Shown here: positions 52,795 through 61,703 of the stretch, piece after piece
Layout: each line of letters starts with the position of its first letter
How positions within the stretch are numbered: the first letter of the stretch is position 1
Assembly: GCF_002797755.1 (NCBI RefSeq)
Contig: NZ_PGFI01000011.1
Location: 1,116,001 to 1,180,000, forward strand
Length of the DNA stretch: 64,000 nt
DNA from: Brevirhabdus pacifica
GTDB taxonomy: Bacteria; Pseudomonadota; Alphaproteobacteria; Rhodobacterales; Rhodobacteraceae
Direction of reading: 5' to 3'
The notes under the pieces: model-generated
Told to the model about the DNA's origin: nothing
Databases searched by the model: none
The model's input: the letters and a program-made list of their open reading frames with translations, nothing else
Position numbers and translations under genes: made by a program

Positions 52795-54195
52795 ATGTCC
52801 ACAAGCTTTACCGGCGACCGGATCCGCGAACGCCGCATGCAGCGGGGCATCAAGCAGACCGAGCTGTCGCGCCGGGTCGGGATCTCGGCCTCCTACCTCA
52901 ACCTGATCGAGCATAATCGCCGAAACATCGGCGGCAAGCTTCTGCTGTCGCTGGCGGATGCGCTGGGGGTTGCGGCATCCAGCCTCTCGGAGGGCGCCGA
53001 CGAGGAGCTGCTGGACACCCTGCGCGACGCGGCGGGGCCGGCCTTGGACACGGATCGCGCCCCGGCGTCGGGCGGCGCCGCCGCGCGGCCCGAGCGTGAG
53101 GCAGGGGTGGAAGATCCGGGTTCTCTGGTGGCCCGCTTCCCGGGCTGGGCCCGCGTCGTGGCCGCCCAGCACCGCCGCATCGCCGCGCTGGAGCGCACGG
53201 TCGAAGGGCTGTCGGACCGCCTGGCCCATGACCCGGTTCTGGCCGAGAACCTGCATGACATCCTGTCAGCGGTCACCTCGGTCCGCTCGACCGCCTCGAT
53301 CCTCAACCAGACACCGGACATCGACCCGAACTGGCGCGCGCGCTTTCACGCAAACCTGCACGAGGACAGCGCCCGCCTGGCCCGCACTGCCCAGTCGCTG
53401 GTCTCGTATTTCGACGCGATGGCCCGGGAGGAGACGGGGTTCGCCGCGCCCACCGAGCGCGTGGAATCCTACCTGGCCGCAGCCCGGCACCACCTGCCCG
53501 AGCTGGAGAGCGACGGGACGGAGGAGGACGGGGAGGCCCGGATCGAAGGGCTGGCCCGCCGCATGGCCCGCGACGGCGGCGCCGAGGAGCTTGCCGTCGC
53601 CCGCCGAGTGGCGCGCCGCTATGCCTCGGACGCGGCGGCGGTCGCCCCGGACCGGTTGTTGCAGGCGTTGGACCGGCACGGGCTGGAGCCCGCCGCGATC
53701 GCGGGGGAGCTTGGCCAACCCCTGTCGCTGATCCTGAGGCGGCTGGCCTGCCTGCCGCCCGAGGGGCCGTTGCAGCGCGTGGGGCTGGTGTTGTGCGACG
53801 GGGCGGGGGCGTTGCTGTTCCGCCGCCGGCTTGAGGGATTTCCGATGCCGCAATTCGGCGCGGCCTGTCCGCTCTGGCCGCTATACCAGGCGTTGTCGCG
53901 CCCCCACCTGCCGTTGCGCCAGCTGCTGGAGACGCCGGGCGGTCAGCGCGTGCTGGCCTTCGCTGTGGCCGAGCCTCGGGGTCCGGCACAGTTCGACGCG
54001 CCCCCCGTCCTCGAGGCGACGATGCTTGTGGTGCCGATGGACCTGGCCCACGCGCCGGATGCAATGGGACAGGACGGCGTGCCCCCGATGGGACTGGAGG
54101 GGGCCGCGCTTGGCGTCGGTTCCTCCTGCCGGACCTGTCCGCGCCCCCGCTGCCCCGCCCGGCGCGAAGGGTTCGCAGGCGCCGCCGAGGCCTGA
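52795..54195 (+). CDS. ScfR/PrpR-type transcriptional regulator (HTH-XRE plus DUF2083)
   Basis: 466 aa. Start ATG 52795 with AAAGGAAAA. XRE helix-turn-helix at about 5-62 (IKQTELSRRVGISASYLNLI, RRNIGGKLLLSLADALGV). The long middle domain and the C-terminal four-Cys motif GSSCRTCPRPRCPARREG are typical of short-chain fatty acyl-CoA regulators (ScfR; for example RamB and PccR) that control propionate, acetate and glyoxylate-type pathways. It diverges from the ABC operon and is followed by the two-component genes, so those are plausible targets, along with acs. Confidence 0.9.
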   Translation: MSTSFTGDRIRERRMQRGIKQTELSRRVGISASYLNLIEHNRRNIGGKLLLSLADALGVAASSLSEGADEELLDTLRDAAGPALDTDRAPASGGAAARPEREAGVEDPGSLVARFPGWARVVAAQHRRIAALERTVEGLSDRLAHDPVLAENLHDILSAVTSVRSTASILNQTPDIDPNWRARFHANLHEDSARLARTAQSLVSYFDAMAREETGFAAPTERVESYLAAARHHLPELESDGTEEDGEARIEGLARRMARDGGAEELAVARRVARRYASDAAAVAPDRLLQALDRHGLEPAAIAGELGQPLSLILRRLACLPPEGPLQRVGLVLCDGAGALLFRRRLEGFPMPQFGAACPLWPLYQALSRPHLPLRQLLETPGGQRVLAFAVAEPRGPAQFDAPPVLEATMLVVPMDLAHAPDAMGQDGVPPMGLEGAALGVGSSCRTCPRPRCPARREGFAGAAEA

Positions 54196-54411
54196 GCCGC
54201 GTTGCCTCTTGGGGGAAAACGGCACGCGCGCGCGTCCTCGAGGCCCCTTGCTGCGGCATCACGGACCCCGCCCGCAACCCTTTCGCGACGCTTGGGTTTT
54301 GACTCGTCTCCAGGAACCGGCAATATACCGCACAGTCGGCGGTCCCACGGCGGGCCCCGCGACCGGCCCTGGGCGGGCGACGCACGAACTCGACGCAGGG
54401 GAGGGCGGGGA
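54196..54411 (+). other. Intergenic region scfR to response regulator
   Basis: 216 bp on the plus strand. No gene, no clear promoter. The G-rich stretch at 54397-54411 gives the ribosome site of the GTG start at 54412. Confidence 0.3.
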
Positions 54412-54780
54412 GTGGCCAAGACCGTTCTTCTGATCGAAGACGAACCCAACATCACCGAGGCCATGCGCTTCATTCTGCAACGCGACGGCTGGAGCGTGTC
54501 GATCCACGCCGATGGCGCGACCGCGCTGGATGCGGTCGACCGGGTGCGGCCCGATGTGGTGGTTCTGGACGTGATGCTGCCCAACCGCAGCGGGTTCCTG
54601 ATCCTGCGCGACATCCGTGCCGCCCGGCAGACCCGCGACCTGCCGGTGCTGATGTTGACCGCCAAGGGCCAGGAGAAGGACCGCGCCCTGGCCGAAAGCT
54701 ACGGGGTCAGCCATTTCATGACCAAGCCCTTCTCGAACCAGGAGATCCTGGCACGCCTCCAGGAGCTGACGCAGCCATGA
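54412..54780 (+). CDS. Stand-alone response regulator receiver protein
   Basis: 122 aa, a single receiver domain without an output domain. Start is GTG 54412 after GGAGGGCGGGGA. Conserved residues: acidic pocket Glu9/Asp10 (LLIEDEPN), phosphoacceptor Asp53 (VVVLDVMLPN), Thr83 and Lys105 (HFMTKPFSN). As it has no DNA-binding part, it must act by phosphotransfer or protein contact. It lies in order with a two-helix protein and a symporter-histidine kinase, its probable partner. Confidence 0.9.
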   Translation: MAKTVLLIEDEPNITEAMRFILQRDGWSVSIHADGATALDAVDRVRPDVVVLDVMLPNRSGFLILRDIRAARQTRDLPVLMLTAKGQEKDRALAESYGVSHFMTKPFSNQEILARLQELTQP

Positions 54781-54814
54781 GCGGGCGGCCCGCCAGGCAG
54801 GGGCGCGCCCCGCG

Positions 54815-55165
54815 ATGAGCGACCAGGGCACACCACTGTTCCTTGAGCATCGCAACTACCGCCGGCGGCGCATGTTGGACGCGGTGCGGCTGCTGCCCTT
54901 CGTGGGCGTGATCCTGTTCTTGGCACCCGCGCTGATGCCCCGCGTCACCGAGATGAGCCTGTCGGGCCGCGTCATCTACCTTTTCGTCGCCTGGTCCGGC
55001 CTGATCCTCGCCATCGCGCTGACCACCCGCACCATCACCGGCGCCGAGGCCGAGCCGCGATCGCCCGGCGCGCCGGGGGGTGCCGGCGGGACCGGCGCGC
55101 GCGGGACCGTTGACACGCCGGCGATGCCTTCGCCGCCGCGCGATGGCGGATCGCCGGGGCGATGA
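54815..55165 (+). CDS. Small two-helix membrane protein linked to a symporter-kinase
   Basis: 116 aa. After a basic N-terminus (FLEHRNYRRRRMLDAVRLLP) come two transmembrane helices (about 27-45, FVGVILFLAPALMP; about 55-75, VIYLFVAWSGLILAIALTTR) and a Gly/Pro/Ala-rich cytoplasmic tail. No enzymatic motif. It overlaps the kinase gene by 4 bp (ATGA) and lies 34 bp after the receiver gene, so all three are one unit. In other genomes small two-helix proteins accompany sodium-symporter family kinases, which suggests a subunit; I cannot name the family. Confidence 0.75.
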   Translation: MSDQGTPLFLEHRNYRRRRMLDAVRLLPFVGVILFLAPALMPRVTEMSLSGRVIYLFVAWSGLILAIALTTRTITGAEAEPRSPGAPGGAGGTGARGTVDTPAMPSPPRDGGSPGR

Positions 55166-57876
55166 TCGGCTTCAACCTCCTGCTCGGGGTGGCGCTGGTC
55201 TATGTCGCCTGTCTGTTCGCCGTCGCCTTCTGGGCCGAGCGGCGGGCGCGGCAGGGTCAGGAAAGCTGGCTCCGCTCGCCGCTGATCTATACCTTGTCCC
55301 TGTCGATCTACTGCACCGCCTGGACGTTCTATGGCGCCGTCGGCTACGCCGCGCGATCGGGCCTCGAATACCTGACGATCTACCTGGGCCCGACGCTGGT
55401 TTTCGTCGGCTGGTGGTGGATCCTGCGCAAGCTGGTGCGGATCGGGCGGTTGCAGCGGATCACCTCGGTCGCCGACCTGATCTCGTCGCGCTTCGGCAAG
55501 TCGAACGCGCTGGCAGTGATCGTGACCCTGCTGGCCGTGGTCGGCACCACGCCCTATATCGCCCTGCAACTTCAATCTGTTACCTTGTCCTTCGCGGCCT
55601 TCGCCGCCGCCAACCCCTCCGGCTGGGACCTGAGCGACCTGGACCAGACGGCGTTCTGGGTGGCGGCGGGGCTGGCGCTGTTCACCATCCTCTTCGGCAC
55701 CCGCAACCTCGATGCGAACGAGCGGCACCACGGGGTCGTCATGGCCATCGCCGTCGAGGCTGTGGTCAAGCTGATCGCGCTGCTGGCCGTCGGCATATTC
55801 GTGGTCTGGGGCGTGGCCGACGGCATGGGCGACATGCTGGCGCGGATCGATGCCTCGACCCTGGTGCAAAGCCCGGTCGCGCCCGATCGCTGGGTCGCGC
55901 TGACCTTCCTGGCGGGGGCTGCCGTGATCTGCCTGCCGCGGATGTTCCAAGTGATCGTCGTCGAGAACTCGGACGAGCGCCACCTGAGCACAGCCGCCTG
56001 GGCCTTTCCGCTCTACCTGATGCTGATGAGCCTGTTCGTCGTCCCGATCGCCGTCATCGGCCTGGCCGAACTGCCCGCCGGCTCAAACCCGGACCTCTTT
56101 GTTCTTTCCCTGCCACTCAGCCACGGTCAGGGAGAGGTGGCGACGCTGGCATTTCTGGGCGGCTTCAGCTCGGCCACCTCGATGGTGATCGTGGCAGCGA
56201 TCGCGCTGTCGACCATGGTGTCGAACCACGTGGTCATGCCCCTGTGGCTGACCCTGCGCCGCGAGGGCGCAACCGTTTCGGGTGACGTGCGCAAGGTCGT
56301 GCTGCTGTCACGCCGCATCAGCATCGGCGGCGTTCTCCTTCTGGGATACGGATATTTTCGATTTTCCGGGGGCGGTGCGGCGTTGGCGTCCATCGGGTTG
56401 ATCTCGTTTGCGGGGGTGGCGCAGGTGCTGCCGGCGCTGCTGGGCGGGATCTTCTGGCGCGGGGCCACGCGGTATGGCGCGGGGGCCGGCCTGATCGCGG
56501 GCTTCCTGATCTGGGCCTACAGCTTCTTCCTGCCCAGTTTCGGCGCCAGCCCGATGATGCCCGCGACCCTGCTGGCCGAGGGACCCTTCGGCCTTGGCTG
56601 GTTGCGCCCGACCGCCCTTTTCGGGATCGAGGGGATGGACCCGCTGGTGCATGCGATGTTCTGGTCGATGCTGTTCAACGCGGGCTTTTTCATCGCCATC
56701 TCGCTGGTCACCTTCCCGACGCCGCTGGAGCGGTTGCAAGGCGCGCAGATCGTCAATGTCTTCGATCACTCGGGTCGGGCGCGGGGGTGGCTGGGCACCA
56801 AGGCCGAGACCGAGGACCTGCTGGTCATGGCCCAGCGGATCCTTGGCCCCGGCGATGCGCAGGCGCTATTCCAGCAGGCGGCCGCCCGGCAGGGAAGCAC
56901 CGGATACCTGCCCGAACCCACGCCCGAGTTTGTCGAACTGCTGGAGCGCGAGCTGGCGGGATCGGTGGGTGCGGCGACGGCCCATGCCATGGTGGCCCAG
57001 ATCACGGGCGGGGCCGCGGTCTCGGTCCAGGACCTGCTGGCGGTGGCCGACGAGACAGCTCAGATGCGCGAATACTCCACCCAGCTTGAACTCAAGTCGC
57101 GCGAGCTGACCCAGACCGCCCGCCAGCTTCGCGATGCCAATGCCAAGCTGACCGATATCTCCATCCAGAAGGACGCTTTCCTCAGCCAGATCAGCCACGA
57201 GCTGCGCACGCCGATGACCTCGATCCGGTCATTTTCCGAGATCCTGCTGGACGGTGACGGGCTGAACGAGGAGGCGACGCGCCGCTATTCCGGTATCATC
57301 CACGAGGAGAGCATCCGCCTGACCCGCCTGCTTGATGACCTGCTGGACCTCAGCGTGCTGGAGAACGGGCAGGTGGTGCTGCACCGGCAGGACGTGCTGT
57401 TGCGCGACGTCCTGGATCGCGCCCAAAGCTCGGCCGGCGGGTCGGCTTTGGTCGGTCGTGCCCCGGGTCCCGATGCGCCCCCCGGTGCGGCGCGCGCGCC
57501 CCTGCGGATCGAGCGGCAGCCGCTGGCGGAATCGGTGCGCCTTGTCACCGACGGCGACCGGCTGGCGCAGGTTTTCATCAACCTGATCTCCAACGCCCGC
57601 AAGTATTGCCAGCGCGACCACCCAGTCCTGCGCATCGTCCCCCGGGTCGAGGGGAACCTGCTGACGGTGGATTTCATCGACAACGGCCGGGGCATTCCCG
57701 AGAAGAGCCAGCAGATCATTTTCGAGAAATTCGCGCGCCTGTCGGACGAAAGCGCCGCCGGCAGTGCCGGGCTGGGCCTGGCCATCTGCCGCGAGATCAT
57801 GCTGAAGCTGGGCGGCGGGATCGATTACCTGCCGGGGCAGGGCGGCGCGGCGTTCCGGGTGACATTGCCGCTTTGA
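55162..57876 (+). CDS. Sodium:solute symporter-type sensor histidine kinase
   Basis: 904 aa. Residues 1-510 have the SSS (SLC5-like) fold with about 13 helices (YTLSLSIYCTAWTFYGAVGY; ITSVADLISSRFGKSNALAV). A STAC-like linker (about 540-625) follows, then a coiled coil and the kinase core: H box SQISHELRTPMTSIRSFSEI with His near residue 679, N box LISNARKYC, G1 DFIDNGRGIPEK and G2 AGLGLAICREIM. This architecture is that of CbrA/CrbS proteins, where transport or binding of a substrate is coupled to phosphorylation. CrbS controls acs in Vibrio. Cognate receiver is probably 54412-54780. Confidence 0.92.
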   Translation: MIGFNLLLGVALVYVACLFAVAFWAERRARQGQESWLRSPLIYTLSLSIYCTAWTFYGAVGYAARSGLEYLTIYLGPTLVFVGWWWILRKLVRIGRLQRITSVADLISSRFGKSNALAVIVTLLAVVGTTPYIALQLQSVTLSFAAFAAANPSGWDLSDLDQTAFWVAAGLALFTILFGTRNLDANERHHGVVMAIAVEAVVKLIALLAVGIFVVWGVADGMGDMLARIDASTLVQSPVAPDRWVALTFLAGAAVICLPRMFQVIVVENSDERHLSTAAWAFPLYLMLMSLFVVPIAVIGLAELPAGSNPDLFVLSLPLSHGQGEVATLAFLGGFSSATSMVIVAAIALSTMVSNHVVMPLWLTLRREGATVSGDVRKVVLLSRRISIGGVLLLGYGYFRFSGGGAALASIGLISFAGVAQVLPALLGGIFWRGATRYGAGAGLIAGFLIWAYSFFLPSFGASPMMPATLLAEGPFGLGWLRPTALFGIEGMDPLVHAMFWSMLFNAGFFIAISLVTFPTPLERLQGAQIVNVFDHSGRARGWLGTKAETEDLLVMAQRILGPGDAQALFQQAAARQGSTGYLPEPTPEFVELLERELAGSVGAATAHAMVAQITGGAAVSVQDLLAVADETAQMREYSTQLELKSRELTQTARQLRDANAKLTDISIQKDAFLSQISHELRTPMTSIRSFSEILLDGDGLNEEATRRYSGIIHEESIRLTRLLDDLLDLSVLENGQVVLHRQDVLLRDVLDRAQSSAGGSALVGRAPGPDAPPGAARAPLRIERQPLAESVRLVTDGDRLAQVFINLISNARKYCQRDHPVLRIVPRVEGNLLTVDFIDNGRGIPEKSQQIIFEKFARLSDESAAGSAGLGLAICREIMLKLGGGIDYLPGQGGAAFRVTLPL

Positions 57877-57913
57877 GCGTGGGGTGCGGGGCTGACGCCC
57901 TGCGCAAACGAAA

Positions 57914-57938
57914 ACGACGGCAGGGGGCCTGCCGTCGT
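57914..57938. terminator. Bidirectional terminator hairpin
   Basis: Perfect 11-bp stem ACGACGGCAGG (57914-57924) and CCTGCCGTCGT (57928-57938) with a GGG loop, preceded by AAA and followed by CTCCAGTCTTTC. It separates the plus-strand kinase operon from the minus-strand yeeE-type pair. Confidence 0.75.
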
Positions 57939-57969
57939 CTCCAGTCTTTCTAGTCGGGTCGGGTCCCGA

Positions 57970-58401
57970 TCACATCGCGGGCTCCAGCCGGCGGGCCACC
58001 GGCGGGGCGGCGAACATGCCGGTCGCCATGGCCGCCAGGAAGACCAGGCCGCCAATGCCGCCATAGCTCAGCGAGGCAAGCGCCGGTCCGGGGCAGAGGC
58101 CGGCCAGGCCCCAGCCCATGCCGAACATCACCGAGCCTACGACCAAGCGACGGCCCAGGTCATCGGTCGAGGGGGGCGGGAAGGCGCCGCCGAGGGCGGG
58201 CATGCGCCGCATGGCAGCGATCCGCCAGGCGATGAACATCGGCACGATGGCCCCGCCCATCACGAAGATCAGCGTCGGATCCCAGGCGCCAAGCACATCA
58301 AGGAAGCCTTGGACCTTGGCGGTGTCGGTCATCCCCGACAGCATCAGACCGGCGCCGAAAAGGCCGCCCGCGATTACCGCGGCAAGATTGCGCAAGTTCA
58401 T
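57970..58401 (-). CDS. YeeE/YedE-type sulfur transport half-protein (C-terminal half, DUF6691-like)
   Basis: 143 aa with four hydrophobic helices. Motifs: GLFGAGLMLSGMTDTAKVQGFLDV, DPTLIFVMGGA and MGWGLAGLCPGPALASLSYG with a conserved Cys. Split YeeE/YedE proteins import thiosulfate or other sulfur species; two half-proteins together make the channel. Its ATG at 58401 overlaps the stop of the partner gene by one base (TGATG). Start is unambiguous. Confidence 0.9.
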   Translation of the reverse strand: MNLRNLAAVIAGGLFGAGLMLSGMTDTAKVQGFLDVLGAWDPTLIFVMGGAIVPMFIAWRIAAMRRMPALGGAFPPPSTDDLGRRLVVGSVMFGMGWGLAGLCPGPALASLSYGGIGGLVFLAAMATGMFAAPPVARRLEPAM

Positions 58402-58829
58402 CAGATCACCCCCAGTGCGTGACGGAAGAGGGCGACGGTCAGGACGCCGGCGCCAATGTAGATGAGGGTCGCGACGATCCCCCGGATGGACAGCCGCGAG
58501 ATGCCGCAGACGCCATGGCCGGAGGTGCAGCCGTTGGCCAGGCGCGTGCCCAGGCCGACCAGCAGACCGGCGGCGATCACGACGACCCAGTTGCCGGTGA
58601 GGTTGGTGTCGGGGGCGCCCCCGGTGACCAGCATCAGCACCGCCGGCACACCGATCACCCCGGCCAGGAACCAGAGGCGCTCGGAGCGCGTCTCGCGGGC
58701 CGAGCCGTCGACGACGGCACCAAGAATGCCGCTGGCTCCCATGATCCGCCCGTTGACCAGAAGGTAGAAGGCCGCGCCCAGGCCGATCAGCCCGCCGCCG
58801 ACGAGACCCCAGATCCAGTCTTGTTCCAT
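58401..58829 (-). CDS. YeeE/YedE-type sulfur transport half-protein (N-terminal half)
   Basis: 142 aa with four hydrophobic helices. The signature [20 protein letters not shown] contains the two conserved Cys that handle sulfane sulfur. ATG 58829 gives [18 protein letters not shown]; upstream open frame is leader, not protein. It leads a two-gene operon with the C-terminal half. A palindromic operator inside the promoter at 58928-58955 suggests control by a sulfide-responsive ArsR-family repressor. Confidence 0.9.
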   Translation of the reverse strand: MEQDWIWGLVGGGLIGLGAAFYLLVNGRIMGASGILGAVVDGSARETRSERLWFLAGVIGVPAVLMLVTGGAPDTNLTGNWVVVIAAGLLVGLGTRLANGCTSGHGVCGISRLSIRGIVATLIYIGAGVLTVALFRHALGVI

Positions 58830-58927
58830 GCAATTCGCTCCTGCGTGGGTGGGGGGCATCGGCCCCCCGTTTGATGTCGGCCCCTCGCCGCGGCCCCGGG
58901 GGCGGGCGACAGGGCAGTTCGGCCGCT

Positions 58928-58955
58928 TATATATGCGTATTCGCGCATATTGCAA
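58928..58955 (-). promoter_or_regulatory. Promoter of the sulfur-transport pair with embedded palindrome
   Basis: On the minus strand TTGCAA (58950-58955) and TATATA (58928-58933) are 16 bp apart. Inside and overlapping both boxes is ATATGCG-TATTCG-CGCATAT (58931-58950), a 7-bp inverted repeat. Such positioning would let a bound repressor cover the whole core promoter. The 5' leader to the ATG would be about 90 nt. Confidence 0.6.
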
Positions 58956-59034
58956 CGTCTAGCTGCTGTCGATGACGTCCGGTCGCCGGATCGTCACCGG
59001 ATCGTCACCGGGTTTTCGGCCCGGGTCGGGGACG

Positions 59035-59250
59035 TCAACTCAGCAGCACGCCCACGATGACCATGCCCAGCCCCAGGCCCGACAGCGACAGCGCCGCGAG
59101 GTTGAGGGCCACGACCTTCTGCATGCGCTGCTGTATCTCGGCATGCGGGGCGCCCGAGGTGCGCGCCCGCGCCGCCAGCACGATGCAATAGAGAAGGCCG
59201 CAAAGGCCGATCACCGACAGCGCCGCCCCGATCCAGACCAGAATTTCCAT
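59035..59250 (-). CDS. Small two-helix inner-membrane protein, unknown function
   Basis: 71 aa from ATG 59250, with AAGGCGAT as ribosome site; a GTG at 59280 would add ten residues but lacks one. Two helices (about 3-26, ILVWIGAALSVIGLCGLLYC; about 49-70, LNLAALSLSGLGLGMVIVG) are separated by a charged loop (AARARTSGAPHAEIQQRMQK). Found between the sulfur-transport genes and gapR; no functional motif. Similar small proteins occur across Rhodobacterales by my recollection. Confidence 0.65.
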   Translation of the reverse strand: MEILVWIGAALSVIGLCGLLYCIVLAARARTSGAPHAEIQQRMQKVVALNLAALSLSGLGLGMVIVGVLLS

Positions 59251-59396
59251 ATCGCCTTGCCCCGCTTCGTCCGATGTCACTTCAGATTGTCACAGTCGCC
59301 TAATCCATGCACCGCCCCCGGGCAAGGTTCTTGAAGCCCGGCGGGGGGGGCGATACGGAAGGGGTCTTTGACACCCTCCAGCAGACCGAGGCCCCG

Positions 59397-59657
59397 ATGA
59401 GCGATTCCGAATCCGACATGAGCTACCGCGTCACCGCGGACGAACTGCGCCAGTTCATCGAGCGCTTCGAGCGGCTCGAGCAAGAGAAGAAGGACGTGGC
59501 CGAGCAGCAGAAGGAGGTCATGGCCGAGGCCAAGGCCCGCGGCTACGACACCAAGGTCATGCGCAAGGTCATCGCCCTGCGCAAGCGCGACAAGGATGAC
59601 ATCGCCGAGGAAGAGGCGGTGCTGGAGATGTACAAGGAAGCCCTCGGCATGAGCTGA
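59397..59657 (+). CDS. gapR: GapR-type DUF2312 DNA-binding protein
   Basis: 86 aa. Almost wholly helical: VTADELRQFIERFERLEQEK, then KDVAEQQKEVMAEAKARGYD, TKVMRKVIALRKRDKDD and ending EEEAVLEMYKEALGM. This is the DUF2312 pattern of GapR, a Caulobacter nucleoid-associated protein that clamps overtwisted DNA ahead of replication and transcription. The conserved Lys/Arg in KVIALRKRDK line the DNA tunnel in that family. Start ATG 59397; upstream in-frame sequence is leader. Confidence 0.92.
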   Translation: MSDSESDMSYRVTADELRQFIERFERLEQEKKDVAEQQKEVMAEAKARGYDTKVMRKVIALRKRDKDDIAEEEAVLEMYKEALGMS

Positions 59658-59739
59658 GCGCCCGGGCGGGAACGCGCGGGGGAGGTCATTCCCCGCCGTG
59701 CCGCCCGACCACGGGCCCCAACGGGCCCCACGCCCCGTT

Positions 59740-61578
59740 TCAGGGCAGGCATTCCAGCAGCGCGGTCGCGGCGTCCAGCGCGGCCGCGGCTTCGGCCCGG
59801 GTCTGGGCCACGGCGCTGGACTGGCGCCGGAAGGGGATGCCGTTGGCCTCGAGAAAGCTGCGCGCCAGCGCCCCCCGGATCGCGAAGTTCACGTTCTGGG
59901 GCATGTCGCCCAGGGCATCGACCACCTTGCGCGCATCCAGCTTGGCCACCACCACACCGACCACGGCGCCGTCGTTGTCGATCACCGGACCGCCCGAATT
60001 GCCGGCCTGCACCGGGGCCGAGATCTGGATCAGCCGGTCATCGCCTCCCGGCCCCCTCAACCCCGCGACCGAGCCGCGTTGAACGTTCAACCCGCCCAGC
60101 AGCCCATGCAACGGATAGCCGGCGATCGTGACATCGCTGTTCAACCCGGCGGGCCGGTCGGCGATCGGCAGCGGGCGGGCACCCGCGATCGGCATGATCG
60201 CCTCGACCGCGGCCAGGTCGAAGCCTGCGCTTTCGGCCATCAGCCGGGCCGGGATGCCGTTGACCGACAGCGCCCGGCAACCTTCGACCACGTGGGCATT
60301 TGTCAGGTAGACCCCCGATGAGTTGATCAGAAAACCGGTGCCCGTGCCGCCCGTGTTGCGGGGGGCGGGGGCAGGTTCGGGCATCCGTGGCGACACGATG
60401 GGCGCGGGATCGCGCGGTGCGGCCCCGTTCCAGCGGTCGATCAACAGGTCGAGCGGGCCACCGGGGTCGGGCTCCAGCGCGACGGGCCCGCCTTCGCGGA
60501 TGGACGAGGCGACAAGCCCGATCTCGGGCTTGGCCGAGGAGGGGCCGTAGACCACCACCGTACCCCAGCCGCCCGCCCGCCGGTCCGAGCGCAGGTAGAA
60601 CAGCCCCCGGCCCAAGGTGCCGCTGGAGACCCAGCGGTCCGCGCGGCGCAGCATGTAGGGCGGATCGTTGCGCCGGCCGCCTGCGGCAGCCTCGGCAAAA
60701 CGTGCGTGGATGCGGCGCAGGGCGGCGTCGCCGACGGTTCCGAACTGGAACGACAGACCCGTCTCGGGATCTTCCCAGCTTTCGCCTAGACCGTCGCCGT
60801 CGCGTTTGCCGGGGCGCAGGCGCGCCGTCGGCAGGGCAAGCGACAGGCCCGTGTCGGCGGCCCGGCGCATCCGCCAACCGCCGTCGCGCAGGATGGTGCG
60901 CGCCTCGGCGCCCAGGCGCATGACGTCGCCCATGCGGGCATCGCGCCCCATCCGGCGTTGCGACCAGGTGTTCAGCGCCGCCTGGCTGCCGCGCCCCCAT
61001 TGGCCGTCCAGCAGCCCGGTGTAGTCGCCCGAAAGCGCCAGCGCGGCCTGCAGGGCACGCTTGTCGTCCCGCGATAGGGGCCGCGCGTCGAACATCCGGC
61101 GCGGATCAAGCGTGGCCGCATCGCGGGTCGCTGGAACCTCCTCGACCAGTGAATCGGGGGGCAGTTCGACCGGGTTGCGGCTTGTCGCCTGCAGGGGGAT
61201 CCGGCTGGTATAGACGCGCCCGGTCGAGCAATAGGCGTCGCGCGGGATCAGACCGTTGCGCTTGGCCCGGTCGAGCACCCCGTCGGCGCCCCGCTGGCGA
61301 AGCAGCCCGCGCGAGATGGCGTGCCAGCCATTGCGCGAAAGATAGACCGAAGGCGTCTCGCCGGCGGCGTCGGGATTGGCGCGGATGAAGTCGCGCACCT
61401 CGGCCATGCTGCGGCGCGAGGCGACGATCACGGCGCATTCGCCGTCGGGGATGTCCACGGGCTCGGCCCGGGCGGGGCTGGTGGCGGCCAGCAGGCAAAG
61501 GCCCAGCGCCGCGATGCGGGCAAGGCGCCCCGGTGGCGGCAGGACGGCGATCGGCGTGGAAAGGCGGGGGCGGGACAT
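59740..61578 (-). CDS. Secreted trypsin-like serine protease with peptidoglycan-binding-like region
   Basis: 612 aa. ATG 61578 follows AGGAG. Signal peptide about 1-42 (ending SPARAEP). An N-terminal part has repeated Arg-rich SPOR-like stretches; a peptidoglycan-binding-like fold is suggested at about 170-215 (DKRALQAALALSGDYTGLLDGQWG). The C-terminal half is a chymotrypsin-fold protease (about 400-590): His in TNAHVVEG, Asp in GFDLAAVEA and Ser in QAGNSGGPVIDND. No PDZ domain is visible, unlike DegP. It is predicted to be periplasmic. Ends in a short Ala/Asp-rich tail. Confidence 0.85.
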   Translation of the reverse strand: MSRPRLSTPIAVLPPPGRLARIAALGLCLLAATSPARAEPVDIPDGECAVIVASRRSMAEVRDFIRANPDAAGETPSVYLSRNGWHAISRGLLRQRGADGVLDRAKRNGLIPRDAYCSTGRVYTSRIPLQATSRNPVELPPDSLVEEVPATRDAATLDPRRMFDARPLSRDDKRALQAALALSGDYTGLLDGQWGRGSQAALNTWSQRRMGRDARMGDVMRLGAEARTILRDGGWRMRRAADTGLSLALPTARLRPGKRDGDGLGESWEDPETGLSFQFGTVGDAALRRIHARFAEAAAGGRRNDPPYMLRRADRWVSSGTLGRGLFYLRSDRRAGGWGTVVVYGPSSAKPEIGLVASSIREGGPVALEPDPGGPLDLLIDRWNGAAPRDPAPIVSPRMPEPAPAPRNTGGTGTGFLINSSGVYLTNAHVVEGCRALSVNGIPARLMAESAGFDLAAVEAIMPIAGARPLPIADRPAGLNSDVTIAGYPLHGLLGGLNVQRGSVAGLRGPGGDDRLIQISAPVQAGNSGGPVIDNDGAVVGVVVAKLDARKVVDALGDMPQNVNFAIRGALARSFLEANGIPFRRQSSAVAQTRAEAAAALDAATALLECLP

Positions 61579-61703
61579 TGGCGGCTCCTGTGCGGTCGCA
61601 TCGGCGATCCTGCACAGAAGGATAGACCGACGCGCGGGCCGTTCAATCCGCCTCGATCCGCATGCGTGCAACGCGTTCCCGGAAAAAGCGCGCCTCCCGC
61701 GCC

